Positions 35,361 through 43,218 of a stretch of DNA of 64,000 nt are shown one piece after another. Numbering within the stretch: the first letter of the stretch is position 1; every line of letters starts with the position of its first letter. The notes under the pieces are model-generated. The model searched no databases, had not been told where the DNA came from, and worked only from the letters and a program-made list of their open reading frames with translations. The stretch covers positions 62,001 to 126,000 of the forward strand of contig CAMIYC010000004.1 in NCBI GenBank assembly GCA_946402905.1. The letters are read 5' to 3'. Origin of the DNA: an uncultured Prevotellaceae bacterium. GTDB taxonomy: Bacteria > Bacteroidota > Bacteroidia > Bacteroidales > Bacteroidaceae. Position numbers and translations under genes: made by a program.

Positions 35361-37663
35361 TGTCGTATGATGGTTTTTCCGTTTGACTTGACTTCATAAT
35401 GCTGCGGGGTGGAGACGATGGTGTCGACACGCCCGTCCTTCAGACAGACCTTGATGCCTACGGCGTCATCCCCACCAGGGTTGAAAAACTCTACCCTCTC
35501 TATCTCTGATGGCTCAGCGGTGTCGCTGGGTTCGTAGACGGCCACAAAGGGATGCGTCCAGGCGTCGCCATGCTGGCGGGCCACAAAAGTGAGCACAGGT
35601 TGCTTGTCCACTTTATAGGGCATCAAGTCGCCCAGACGCTCATACTCAAGATTGACGGGCGAGAGGGCACGGAAGACCACACGGTCGGGGGCTCCCTGCA
35701 TCCACATCCTCATATCTACCCGGCGGCCGTCGGGGAAGGTCGTTGTATACAGTGCCGCCACGTCGCTCTGCGTCTTGGCAGACAGTTTGTCGTAAATATA
35801 ACTATAGGCATAAAGATGTCCGCCGGCAAAGGCCAGCTCGTCGGTAGGCTGCAGGTGCAGGTCTGCGCCGTCTGCCGCCGTGAGGGTCATCTGCTGTCCG
35901 AGATTGTGGTAGAAATAGTCATGAAATTGGTCTTTGCCATCTTTGCGCCGACTGCGGAAGACATCTACATAATATCCCCCGTGAGCGGTCTTCACGATGC
36001 CATTGGTACGCAGTTGGTCGGCCTGGGTCTCCGGCTCTGTGAAGGCCACCTGACTGACCGTAGCGGCATCGGTGTGATGGAGGAAGCGCACATCGAAAGC
36101 ATGCTGCGACATCATGACAGGATAATCGGATACGCCGTCGACACACACGGTATTGTGGGCGGGGAACCGGGAGTAATACTCCAGATAGTCTGATCCGCCA
36201 TACAGTGCGCGGCCGATACCGGCATCGGGTGCAAGCACCAGTCCCTTGCCATAGAGTTCCATGGAGATACCGTTGGCATGCTGATGATTGCCAAGCGACC
36301 CGTTGAGCGACACCATCAGGTCGTGCTGCGGGTCCATGCCTGTGCGCTGCACCAGCCAAGACACGTTGGGAGAATAAAACGTCGGGGTGACATATTGCTC
36401 TATCAGAGCAGTGGGGGCATCGGGCTTGACGGCCTCTGCCAGCGACTTCACACGCCCGGCCAGGGACGAGTCGTGATGACGGGTGGCATAATCCTGCAAC
36501 AATGCAAGCGGACGCTCTTTGAGGTAACCTGGGTGGGTGTCGCCGAAGCCGCAGATCATGCGGTTGGGAAACAGATATTGCGCCTGGGCAAACACCGCCC
36601 GCTCGATGACAGGTATCTCGCGGAAGATGTCGATACCGGCCTTTGTGTCCATCGTATGGGCAAAGGATACGAAGTCGCCCACCACGCCTGTGCTGTAGCC
36701 GGGCGACTCGCACCAGATGGCCGTGGTGGGGTCGAAACCGTAGGAGGCAAGACGGCTCATGCTCCACTGCCGGATGCTCGACTGATGCACCACATAGTCG
36801 AGATAGTAGTCGCGCCCGTGGCGGTCGACATAGGCGGTGTCGGGCTGCAGTACCAGGGCGATGCGCACCAGGAAATTGGCTTGTATCAGGTCCCAGTTGT
36901 TATGGGGCACTCCATTGGCGATGATATTCTCTGCCCACTTCTTGAGAGCCGCCTCATAGATGGGGACATCCTTCATCTTGAACCCCGCATCGCGCAGCAG
37001 GCCGTAAAGTTCCGTACACTCATTGACGGCATCCTCATGGATCACCTCAAAGGTGGTCATGCCCACAAGGGTCTGGATATGACCGTGATTCAGGTCCTTG
37101 GGCACATGGCGGTAATAGATGCCTTTCATAAACACGTCGAAGACACCCAGCGCCATCCGCGCATAGCGTTCATCGCCATTCTCGGCGTATAGACGGGCCG
37201 CGTCGCGGGCGATACCGAGTATCTGACGGTTGAGGCTGGCTATGCTGCCGCCGGTTTTCGAGGGATGTATCTTCTCCTGGCGACCGTCTGTCTTGTTGAC
37301 AAAGGTCACATTCGACTGCTCGTCATCATCATAAGGCACCACGTCCTCCAGCCGCGGAGCGCCATAGGGTGCCACATGGTTTCTCATACCACTGAACTTC
37401 ACGGTAGGCTCCGGCGCGCGGTCGCCACCGGCATGGCTGAACGACTCGTCGCGCACATAGACTTCTGTGGCATGCGAATACCAGTACATCTGGAGACGGG
37501 AGTAGAGCCAGTCGGGCTGCTGCGCCACCTTGTCTAAATATACATCTGTCTTGGCTTTCAGACGCTCATATTCCTGCTTGTCCATCGCAGATGGCGATGC
37601 CGACAGGGAAACCAGCCACACAGACAGGCATGTCAACAAAAAAGATAATCTTTTCTTGCTCAT
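35357..37663 (-). CDS. heparinase II/III-like polysaccharide lyase, 768 aa
   Basis: Signal peptide (LSFLLTCLSVWLVSLSASPS). The helical toroid (DAARLYAENGDERYARMAL, NHGHIQTLVGMTTFEVIHED, GVPHNNWDLIQANFLVRIAL) is followed by the heparinase II/III beta-part: LMVSLNGSLGNHQHANGISM and APDAGIGRALYGGSDYLEYY, then RFPAHNTVCVDG. The His-rich NHQHANG and AHNTV segments carry the likely metal and catalytic residues. It should depolymerise a uronate polysaccharide; GH88 next door would take the unsaturated ends. It shares no clear alignment with the 1132-aa protein beyond fold-level motifs. First gene of the operon, behind a consensus promoter and site C. Confidence 0.75.
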   Translation of the reverse strand: MSKKRLSFLLTCLSVWLVSLSASPSAMDKQEYERLKAKTDVYLDKVAQQPDWLYSRLQMYWYSHATEVYVRDESFSHAGGDRAPEPTVKFSGMRNHVAPYGAPRLEDVVPYDDDEQSNVTFVNKTDGRQEKIHPSKTGGSIASLNRQILGIARDAARLYAENGDERYARMALGVFDVFMKGIYYRHVPKDLNHGHIQTLVGMTTFEVIHEDAVNECTELYGLLRDAGFKMKDVPIYEAALKKWAENIIANGVPHNNWDLIQANFLVRIALVLQPDTAYVDRHGRDYYLDYVVHQSSIRQWSMSRLASYGFDPTTAIWCESPGYSTGVVGDFVSFAHTMDTKAGIDIFREIPVIERAVFAQAQYLFPNRMICGFGDTHPGYLKERPLALLQDYATRHHDSSLAGRVKSLAEAVKPDAPTALIEQYVTPTFYSPNVSWLVQRTGMDPQHDLMVSLNGSLGNHQHANGISMELYGKGLVLAPDAGIGRALYGGSDYLEYYSRFPAHNTVCVDGVSDYPVMMSQHAFDVRFLHHTDAATVSQVAFTEPETQADQLRTNGIVKTAHGGYYVDVFRSRRKDGKDQFHDYFYHNLGQQMTLTAADGADLHLQPTDELAFAGGHLYAYSYIYDKLSAKTQSDVAALYTTTFPDGRRVDMRMWMQGAPDRVVFRALSPVNLEYERLGDLMPYKVDKQPVLTFVARQHGDAWTHPFVAVYEPSDTAEPSEIERVEFFNPGGDDAVGIKVCLKDGRVDTIVSTPQHYEVKSNGKTIIRQ

Positions 37664-37698
37664 AGATAAACGGTTTTCTATCTATACGTTTTTCACCA

Positions 37699-37729
37699 CA
37701 AATATACGCAAAAATAAAAAAATGCCAAA
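37699..37729 (-). promoter_or_regulatory. promoter of the lyase-GH97 operon
   Basis: TTTG, 19 bases, TATATTTG on the minus strand, an exact match in both elements and in spacing. The -7 element is 36 bases before the ATG. Candidate operator C lies immediately upstream of the TTTG. Confidence 0.65.
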
Positions 37730-37733
37730 ACTT

Positions 37734-37773
37734 TAAGTATATGAATACCAACGTACGTATATTTATAAAAACC
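37734..37773. promoter_or_regulatory. candidate operator C: GTAT-N16-GTAT between divergent lyase and GH88 genes
   Basis: On the plus strand AAGTATATG and CGTATATTT are exactly 20 bases apart with central ACGTACGT; the minus strand has GGTATTC between them. Compared with sites A and B the two GTAT and CGTACG positions agree without gaps. It lies just upstream of the lyase -33 element and only 7 bases before the GH88 ATG, so it more likely serves the lyase operon. Confidence 0.45.
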
Positions 37774-37780
37774 GACGCTT

Positions 37781-39001
37781 ATGAGAAGATTGATATTTGG
37801 CATCGTGCTTTGTGGACTGGTGTCCTGTCAGACCAAGACGGAGACGGTGGATACCGACAAGCAACTGCGCTACTGTGCGGAGCAGATAGACCGCGCACTT
37901 CAACTGCTGCAGCAGGACGACGGCTCTTACAACTATCAGATGGAGCCGCGCAACATACTCTCTGTCAGCAATGACAGCACACAGCAAGGAATGGGATGGA
38001 ACTGCCGGCAGGCCTCGCCCGAGGAATGGTGTTCCGGCTTCTGGCCAGGCATCCTGTGGATGGACTATGCTTATACTAAAGACGAGCGCATACGCCGGCA
38101 GGCGGAAGGCTACACCGAAGCGCTGGCCATACTGACCCAGCGGCCCGCCTACGACCACGACCTGGGATTCCTGGTGCTCAGCAGCTATGGCAAAGGCTAC
38201 GAGCAGACCCACAACCCCTCATACAAACAGATGATGCTCGATGCCGCCGACTCCCTGGCCACGCTCTTCAACCCCACTGTGGGCACGATACTGAGCTGGC
38301 CACGCCATGTGAAAGACTATGGTGGCCACAACACCATCATGGACAATATGATCAACCTGGAGCTACTCTTCTGGGCGGCACAGAATGGCGGTTCGCCACA
38401 ACTACACGACATCGCGGTGAGACATGCCGAGACCACCATGCAGAATCACTTCCGCCCCGACGGCTCCTGTTACCACGTAGCCGTCTACGACACCATCACC
38501 GGAAAACTGATCAAGGGTCTCACACACCAAGGCTATGCAGATGAGTCGATGTGGTCGAGAGGACAGTCGTGGGCCATCTATGGATATACCATGGTCTATC
38601 GGTTTACCAAAGACCCACGTTTCCTGGACTTCGCACAGAAAGTGACCGACATCTACCTGAAAAGACTGCATGAGACGAGTGACGACTGGGTACCGCTCTG
38701 GGACATGGATGCCCCGAAGGACGCCCAGACCCCGAAAGACGCATCGGCCGCCTGTGTCGTGGCCAGCGCGCTGCTCGAACTCTGCGAGTATGTCGCTCCC
38801 GAAAAGGCGCAGGACTACCGCGCCGCGGCGGAGCACATGCTATACGACCTCAGTACGGAGCGTTATCAGTCGAGGGAGAAGAATGTGGCCTTCCTGCTAC
38901 ACTCCACGGGGCATTACCCCGCCGGCAGCGAGATCGACGCCAGTATCATCTACGCCGACTATTACTACATAGAGGCGCTACTGAGGCTGAAAAAGGGCTG
39001 A
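37781..39001 (+). CDS. GH88-family unsaturated glucuronyl hydrolase (lipoprotein)
   Basis: 406 residues. Lipoprotein signal MRRLIFGIVLCGLVSCQTK. The alpha6/alpha6 barrel shows ASPEEWCSGFWPGILWMDYA, AYDHDLGFLVLSS with the first catalytic Asp, GHNTIMDNMINLELLFWA with the second Asp, and THQGYADESMWSRGQSWAIY. It removes the 4,5-unsaturated uronic acid left by a lyase, which fits the divergent lyase gene. GH88 members act on glycosaminoglycan or plant glucuronate oligomers; the exact substrate is not given by the sequence. Length is normal (about 400). Likely periplasmic, membrane-anchored. Confidence 0.92.
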   Translation: MRRLIFGIVLCGLVSCQTKTETVDTDKQLRYCAEQIDRALQLLQQDDGSYNYQMEPRNILSVSNDSTQQGMGWNCRQASPEEWCSGFWPGILWMDYAYTKDERIRRQAEGYTEALAILTQRPAYDHDLGFLVLSSYGKGYEQTHNPSYKQMMLDAADSLATLFNPTVGTILSWPRHVKDYGGHNTIMDNMINLELLFWAAQNGGSPQLHDIAVRHAETTMQNHFRPDGSCYHVAVYDTITGKLIKGLTHQGYADESMWSRGQSWAIYGYTMVYRFTKDPRFLDFAQKVTDIYLKRLHETSDDWVPLWDMDAPKDAQTPKDASAACVVASALLELCEYVAPEKAQDYRAAAEHMLYDLSTERYQSREKNVAFLLHSTGHYPAGSEIDASIIYADYYYIEALLRLKKG

Positions 39002-39125
39002 GATCTTTAAGAGCAACTACTTGAGTAACAAAATTCTTTAATTCTATAATTCAAACAAATCCAAGAAAATCCAAATGACCAAACAAAAACGAGCCAAACA
39101 ACCAAACATTTTAAACTACGGATTT

Positions 39126-39312
39126 TCTTCATATTCTTGTATGCTATCATTGTGTCATTCCGTTGTGTTATTCCGTTGTTTCTTTCGCCACGAAGGTACC
39201 GTCCTGCTCCTCATACAAGGTCACCACGGCATGTGAGCCGTCACCCTCCATACTGCTGATGGCCAACTGCTGTCTACGGCCGTCTTTCAGCCATACAGAG
39301 TCTCCACCGACA
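39126..39312 (-). pseudogene. duplicated tail of the 1132-aa gene with an internal deletion
   Basis: Bases 39126-39296 match 27583-27753 without gaps and with four differences: the GH39 start codon, the intergenic bases and the last codons of the 1132-aa gene. From the shared GTCTTTCAGCCA the copy jumps to match 28099-28129 with one difference. So about 350 bases present in the parent are missing, joined at a 12-base repeat. It cannot make a protein. It lies after GH88 in about 120 bases of AT-rich sequence. Confidence 0.85.
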
Positions 39313-39359
39313 ATATCCTGGATGAAAGATTATCGTTAGGACGTAGGAATGTGGACGGC

Positions 39360-39421
39360 TGACATTTTGTCAAGAAAATGTGACGATTTGTCGTTGAAAG
39401 ATCAATGGCACGTTTGTTGTA
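39360..39421 (+). promoter_or_regulatory. sigma-54-like promoter with two upstream palindromes (hsp20)
   Basis: TGGCAC, 5 bases, TTGT fits the sigma-54 -24/-12 consensus TGGCAC-N5-TTGC with one change. Upstream, TGACATTTTGTCA and TGACGATTTGTCG are 21 bases apart, as expected for an enhancer-binding protein. The predicted leader is about 160 bases and carries TGTCATGACA at 39506-39515 and a 7-base stem CAAGAGC/GCTCTTG (39449-39473). Confidence 0.55.
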
Positions 39422-39594
39422 ACATATAGGGTGAAAGCTGTGAGTAAGCAAGAGCCAAAAGAGTTTGCTCTTGGATGGCTGGTCGAAAGCAGTTTTCCAA
39501 GCCGATGTCATGACAGATGCTTTTAGGCAGAAGTCAGGACTCAGGCCATTGAAAGAACATTGTTTAACAAAAGTATAATTAGGAGGTATTGATT

Positions 39595-40017
39595 ATGTTA
39601 CCAGTTTTTAGAAACAGTTGGTTCCCAACAGTATTTGATGAATTCTTGAACACTGATCTTATGCCTCGTGCCAATGCTACAGCACCCGCAGTCAATGTGA
39701 AAGAGGATGAAACGGCCTATGTTATGGAGTTGGCAGCTCCAGGCATCAAGAAAGAGTATTGCCGTGTGAGCTTAGATGATGAGGGCAACCTCTGCATTGC
39801 CATCGAGAACAAGATGGAGCAAAAGGAGGGTGACAAGAAGCACCACTATCTGCGCCGTGAGTTCAGTTACTCCAACTACGAGCAGACCTACACATTGCCG
39901 GAGGATGTGGAGAAGAAGGGTATCGCGGCCAAAGTAGAGAACGGTATTCTGACCGTCACCTTGCCAAAGGTAAAGAAAGAAGAGAAGAAGCAGGCAAAAG
40001 CCATAGAAGTATCATAA
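39595..40017 (+). CDS. Hsp20/alpha-crystallin small heat-shock protein
   Basis: 140 residues from the ATG, eight bases after a strong AGGAGG; an in-frame TTG two codons earlier is less likely. The alpha-crystallin domain spans about 30-130: APAVNVKEDETAYVMELAAP, GIKKEYCRVSLDDEGNLCI, REFSYSNYEQTYTLPEDVE, and the terminal GILTVTLPK. It is a cytoplasmic ATP-independent holdase for unfolding proteins. The strong Shine-Dalgarno is unusual for this phylum and the sigma-54-like promoter points to stress control. It is a single-gene unit closed by a strong terminator, unrelated to the sugar genes. Confidence 0.95.
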   Translation: MLPVFRNSWFPTVFDEFLNTDLMPRANATAPAVNVKEDETAYVMELAAPGIKKEYCRVSLDDEGNLCIAIENKMEQKEGDKKHHYLRREFSYSNYEQTYTLPEDVEKKGIAAKVENGILTVTLPKVKKEEKKQAKAIEVS

Positions 40018-40043
40018 TTGGGATTAATGTTAATTAGGCAAAT

Positions 40044-40074
40044 AAGGGCAGTTCCAAGCGGGACTGCCCTTTTG
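40044..40074 (+). terminator. terminator of hsp20
   Basis: GGGCAGTTCC and GGGACTGCCC form a 10-base stem (one G-T pair) with loop AAGC, followed by TTTTGTTTG, 27 bases after the stop codon. Confidence 0.9.
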
Positions 40075-40223
40075 TTTGTATGTTTAGTACACCTTTTTGT
40101 TTTGGGGATGTTTTTCAGATGAAACGTTGGACTACCCCGATGACTTAGTTGATTAATTTTGTAGTGTAGTATTTGATTTTTTTGCAAGAGGCTATACTCC
40201 GAAGAGTAGTACACAATTCTGTT

Positions 40224-40346
40224 TCACTGGCGCCGTTCCAGCTTGAATTCGAAGGGGCGGTTGAAATTACGCCGGGAGTAATAGGTAACTGACGGGGCTG
40301 TGGCCGAACTGTCACTATAGCATACCTCGCCGTTGTTGACGCTCCC
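40224..40346 (-). pseudogene. possible gene tail remnant
   Basis: The minus strand reads GSVNNGEVCYSDSSATAPSV, then YYSRRNFNRPFEFKLERRQ before a stop codon; another stop lies just upstream. The composition is protein-like but I cannot name a family. Weak. Confidence 0.25.
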
Positions 40347-40607
40347 TTAATGGTTAAGGGTCAAGATGACGCAGCCAAAGCAGAATGGTGGCCTCTGGCT
40401 TCACTCCCTTTTTTGGCTTTCGATCATAACGATATTTTAAAGGATGCCATTTTCAAATATAGTGACATGCTCTCCAGCGGAACCAGGTAAAAGCCTGATA
40501 CGTGATGGCAGTTGGTTCCTTTTTTGCAAGGGTATCATGCAGCGGCATGAAGTGCTCCTGTTTGCTCAATCGGGCATTGGATGTGCTTGACAAGAACTTT
40601 TCCTTTA

Positions 40608-40745
40608 CTAATATAGGAAACCGAACGCCCAAAGAGGAATCTTGCCCATCGAGGCGGAGTCAATGCCGTCGGCTGCCACAAAAGCATGCTCCGCTCTGGG
40701 AACCAGGGTAAGATAGATGTCGTGGCGTTCAAATAGTTTTTCCAT
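40608..40745 (-). other. 45-codon frame behind an orphan promoter; possible gene remnant
   Basis: Starts MEKLFERHDIYLTLVPRAEH and ends WAFGFLY. A short N-terminal-like piece of unknown family; the start resembles MEKLF-type beginnings of some Bacteroidetes ATP-binding proteins but it is too short to claim. It lies about 120 bases after a consensus promoter. Confidence 0.3.
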
Positions 40746-40779
40746 TTTATTTGATTGAGTCGTTGGGTGTTTTTAGCAA

Positions 40780-40894
40780 AATACACTTTTGTGTTTAAAA
40801 TGTTTTTTGTGAAGAACATTTTAATTGATAGAATGTTTTTTGTAAAAAACATATTGTTGCTTGCAAAGGTACATTTTTTTCTTAATCCTCCAAA
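40780..40894 (-). promoter_or_regulatory. consensus promoter followed by an array of operator-like palindromes
   Basis: On the minus strand TTTG, 19 bases, TACCTTTG, at 40864-40894. Immediately downstream lie two 20-base near-palindromes (ATGTTTTTTACAAAAAACAT at 40833-40852 and ATGTTCTTCACAAAAAACAT at 40800-40819), 33 bases apart, and a shorter one (ACACAAAAGTGTAT) at about 40780-40795. Placement after the -7 element suits a repressor. Confidence 0.5.
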
Positions 40895-41102
40895 TTGTTC
40901 TCGTTTATTCTCGAAGTTGATTAAACATAATAAAAGCATTTCGTCAAGTCATTCATCGTTAACCCTGACTACCCTGGGCAGGTATGGAAATGAAAGAATC
41001 CCTGGAAACTCTTATTTGAGCCACCAGGGATATGTAGAAGGACTTTTTGATTCTATTGGAAAGCGGGCTGGAAACAGTCTTTCCATAGGGGAACGGCATT
41101 CT

Positions 41103-41205
41103 TCAGTCGAAGACAAAGCCTAGGATGAGGTCGAGGCCGAAGGTCGCAGGTGTTCGGTTAGGTAAGTTGATGATTACTTCAACCACCCATTATAATTGGA
41201 GGTAT
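41103..41205 (-). pseudogene. possible tail remnant of an outer-membrane-type protein
   Basis: The minus strand reads VEVIINLPNRTPATFGLDLI then LGFVFD and a stop. A final aromatic strand of this sort is seen in outer-membrane proteins. Only about 30 codons remain. Confidence 0.3.
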
Positions 41206-41446
41206 AACGAAGAACTCCACTCCTTTTTTTCTTAGTTAATTCTATAATTCTATAATAGGGTATCTAATTTGTAGTAGTATAGATGTCATGTGAATGTTTC
41301 CTATGAAGTGTACACACTCCCCCTACCCCCCTCTAACTTAGAGGGGGAAATGATTACCACTGCAAATAGAGAGTGGATGTGTAAGAAAAAAATTGGACAC
41401 CATAAATTTAAATTAAAAATGAAAAATGAAAGATTAAATATATACA

Positions 41447-41766
41447 AGTTCCGCATTTGCTTCACTTGTCGGTTTTCAAGGTTTTAAGGTTATGAGGTAA
41501 TAAGGTGAAATGACCAAGGAATGCTCTGTAGTTATGCATATCTCACCAAAAACCTCTAAGCGTAGCGACCTAACGACCTGATAACCTGATAACTGGAGCT
41601 TGCGGAAGTTAAATTAAATATTAAAAATTAAGATGAGTAAATGAGGGGATTGAGGGCACCACTTCAAGAACCTCACTATCTCACGACCTTGAAACCACAA
41701 ACCTTAAAACCTCATAACCTTAAAACCTTTAGACCCAACAAGTTGAGCGAATGCGAAACTTGAATC
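41447..41766 (-). repeat. interspersed repeat copies R2a (inverted) and R2b (right end only)
   Basis: 41447-41612 read on the minus strand follow R1 from CGCAAGCTCCAGTT through CTACGCTTAGAGGTTTTT and CATAACCTTAAAACCTT to an imperfect ACAAGTGAAGCAAATGCGG. 41710-41766 on the plus strand repeat R1's right end: CCTCATAACCTTAAAACC … AACAAGTTGAGCGAATGCG … AACTTG. Confidence 0.6.
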
Positions 41767-41786
41767 TATTAATATGATGACAGGGC

Positions 41787-41830
41787 AAAAAAAATGCAGG
41801 ATGTGCTCCCGAGAGCGACATCCTGCATTT
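41787..41830 (-). terminator. terminator of the mannan-utilisation operon
   Basis: A perfect 13-base stem (AAATGCAGGATGT and its complement), extended inside by GCTC/GAGC, followed on the minus strand by a run of T. It lies 33 bases after the transporter stop codon. Confidence 0.9.
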
Positions 41831-41862
41831 AATATTTATATGAATTTATCCTGTGACAGCTG

Positions 41863-43206
41863 CTATTTCTTGATGGGATACAAGTAGGTGAGCACGATGA
41901 TCAGCAAGGCAATAACTGCCGGGAACAAAGAGAAGAGCGACCACACCATCGAAAGCACCGAGTCGGTGATGGAAGCGGGGTCGACACTGGTGTTGCCCAT
42001 TTCGTCGGTGATCATGCTGGCTCCTGCCAGCCCCAGGAACAGGGCGACAAGCGAGCCTGATATGGCGGTGCCGAACTTCTGTGCCATGGTGCCCGACGAG
42101 AAGATCAAGCCTGTGGAGGAGGTGCCGTTCTTCTCGGTGGCATAGTCGGCCACGTCGGCATACATCGACCACAACAGCGGAGAATAGAGGCCGATACCGA
42201 TGGAGGTGAGTACCACCACAGCCACCATCACCCAGATATATGCGGGATCCATGGGGATAAAGAAGAAGCCGATGGAGAAGACCAGACAGATGACAGCCGC
42301 CACCATAAACGCCTTGCGCTTGGAACCGATCCACTCGGTGAACTTGGGTGAGACGCCGCCGAATATCATACAGGTGAGTTCGCCGAATGTCATAAACACG
42401 GTATAGTTGATGATCAGGCCGCTCACCGTCACGTCGCCATGCAAGCAATACTCAAACAGATAGCCTGCGACGGCATAACGGAAACCATTGAAGAAGTTGG
42501 TACAGATACCGATGAGCGTGAGCAGGATCCAAGGCTTGTTCTTGAACAGGTCGGCAAACGGACGTAATGAGAATTTCTCGGCACGCACGGGTTTCAGACG
42601 CTCCTTGGTAAGCAGGCCGCAAGCCAGGGTGCCCGCCGCGGCAATGGCACCGAAGAACGCGCCAAGCACGGCATACTGATGTTGCTCGGTGCCGCCCACG
42701 AACTTCTGCAGGTAAGGGAAGCTGAGCAGCGTGATGAAGCCCATGGCATAGGCACCCACCATGCGGAACGAGGAGAACTGGTTTTTCTCGTTGTCATCGT
42801 CGGTCATCACACCAAGGAGCGAGCCGTATGGCACGTTGACCGCCGTGTAAAGAGCCATCATGAGCAGATAGAGCGAATAAGCCCATATACGCTTGCCCAC
42901 CGGACCGAGGTCGGGCGTATAGAGCAAGAGGGCGAACACCAGGCCGAAAGGTATAGCGCCATAGATGAGCCAAGGCCGGTAGGTGCCCCAGCGACTCTGG
43001 GTGCGGTCGGCCAGGCTGCCCATTAGCGGGTCGGTGACGACATCAAACATACGTGCGATGAGCATCAGCGTAGCGGCATCGGCGAAAGTGAGTCCGAAAA
43101 CATTGGTGAAGAAGAGCGGGAAGGCGATGGACATGATTTTCCATGTGATGCCTCCTGCCGCGGCATCACCGAGTGCATAACCTATTTTTTCTTTTAAGCT
43201 TGCCAT
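41863..43206 (-). CDS. GPH-family (MFS) sugar:cation symporter
   Basis: 447 residues, about 12 membrane segments. The GPH family signature is visible: EKIGYALGDAAAGGITWKIM at the start, RMFDVVTDPLMGSLADRTQS after segment 2, SRWGTYRPWLIYGAIPF, and VNVPYGSLLGVMTDD. It carries disaccharides or glycosides across the inner membrane with H+ or Na+. Next to GH130 the obvious cargo is mannobiose or mannosyl-glucose. Last gene of the operon, 12 bases after GH130. Normal length for the family. Confidence 0.93.
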   Translation of the reverse strand: MASLKEKIGYALGDAAAGGITWKIMSIAFPLFFTNVFGLTFADAATLMLIARMFDVVTDPLMGSLADRTQSRWGTYRPWLIYGAIPFGLVFALLLYTPDLGPVGKRIWAYSLYLLMMALYTAVNVPYGSLLGVMTDDDNEKNQFSSFRMVGAYAMGFITLLSFPYLQKFVGGTEQHQYAVLGAFFGAIAAAGTLACGLLTKERLKPVRAEKFSLRPFADLFKNKPWILLTLIGICTNFFNGFRYAVAGYLFEYCLHGDVTVSGLIINYTVFMTFGELTCMIFGGVSPKFTEWIGSKRKAFMVAAVICLVFSIGFFFIPMDPAYIWVMVAVVVLTSIGIGLYSPLLWSMYADVADYATEKNGTSSTGLIFSSGTMAQKFGTAISGSLVALFLGLAGASMITDEMGNTSVDPASITDSVLSMVWSLFSLFPAVIALLIIVLTYLYPIKK

Positions 43207-43218
43207 GTGGGTTAGAGT

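Larger units (their letters stand above)
40075..41786. other. 1.7-kb region without an intact gene: remnants and repeats
   Basis: No long frame here looks like a real protein. I see a C-terminal-like remnant at 40224-40346 (minus), an orphan promoter with palindromes and a 45-codon frame (40608-40894, minus), a second tail-like remnant at 41103-41205 (minus), a G-rich hairpin at 41326-41347, and repeat copies R2a/R2b. Confidence 0.5.

Noticed and set aside
39287..39511. 74-codon minus-strand frame upstream of hsp20
   Set aside because: Covers the heparinase-tail copy and the sigma-54-like promoter; no protein-like features.
39421..39594. RNA thermometer in the hsp20 leader
   Set aside because: Only a 7-base stem is visible and it does not cover the AGGAGG; the evidence is too weak.
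40755..41123. 122-codon plus-strand frame
   Set aside because: Runs through the palindromic operators and a promoter on the other strand; composition is not protein-like.
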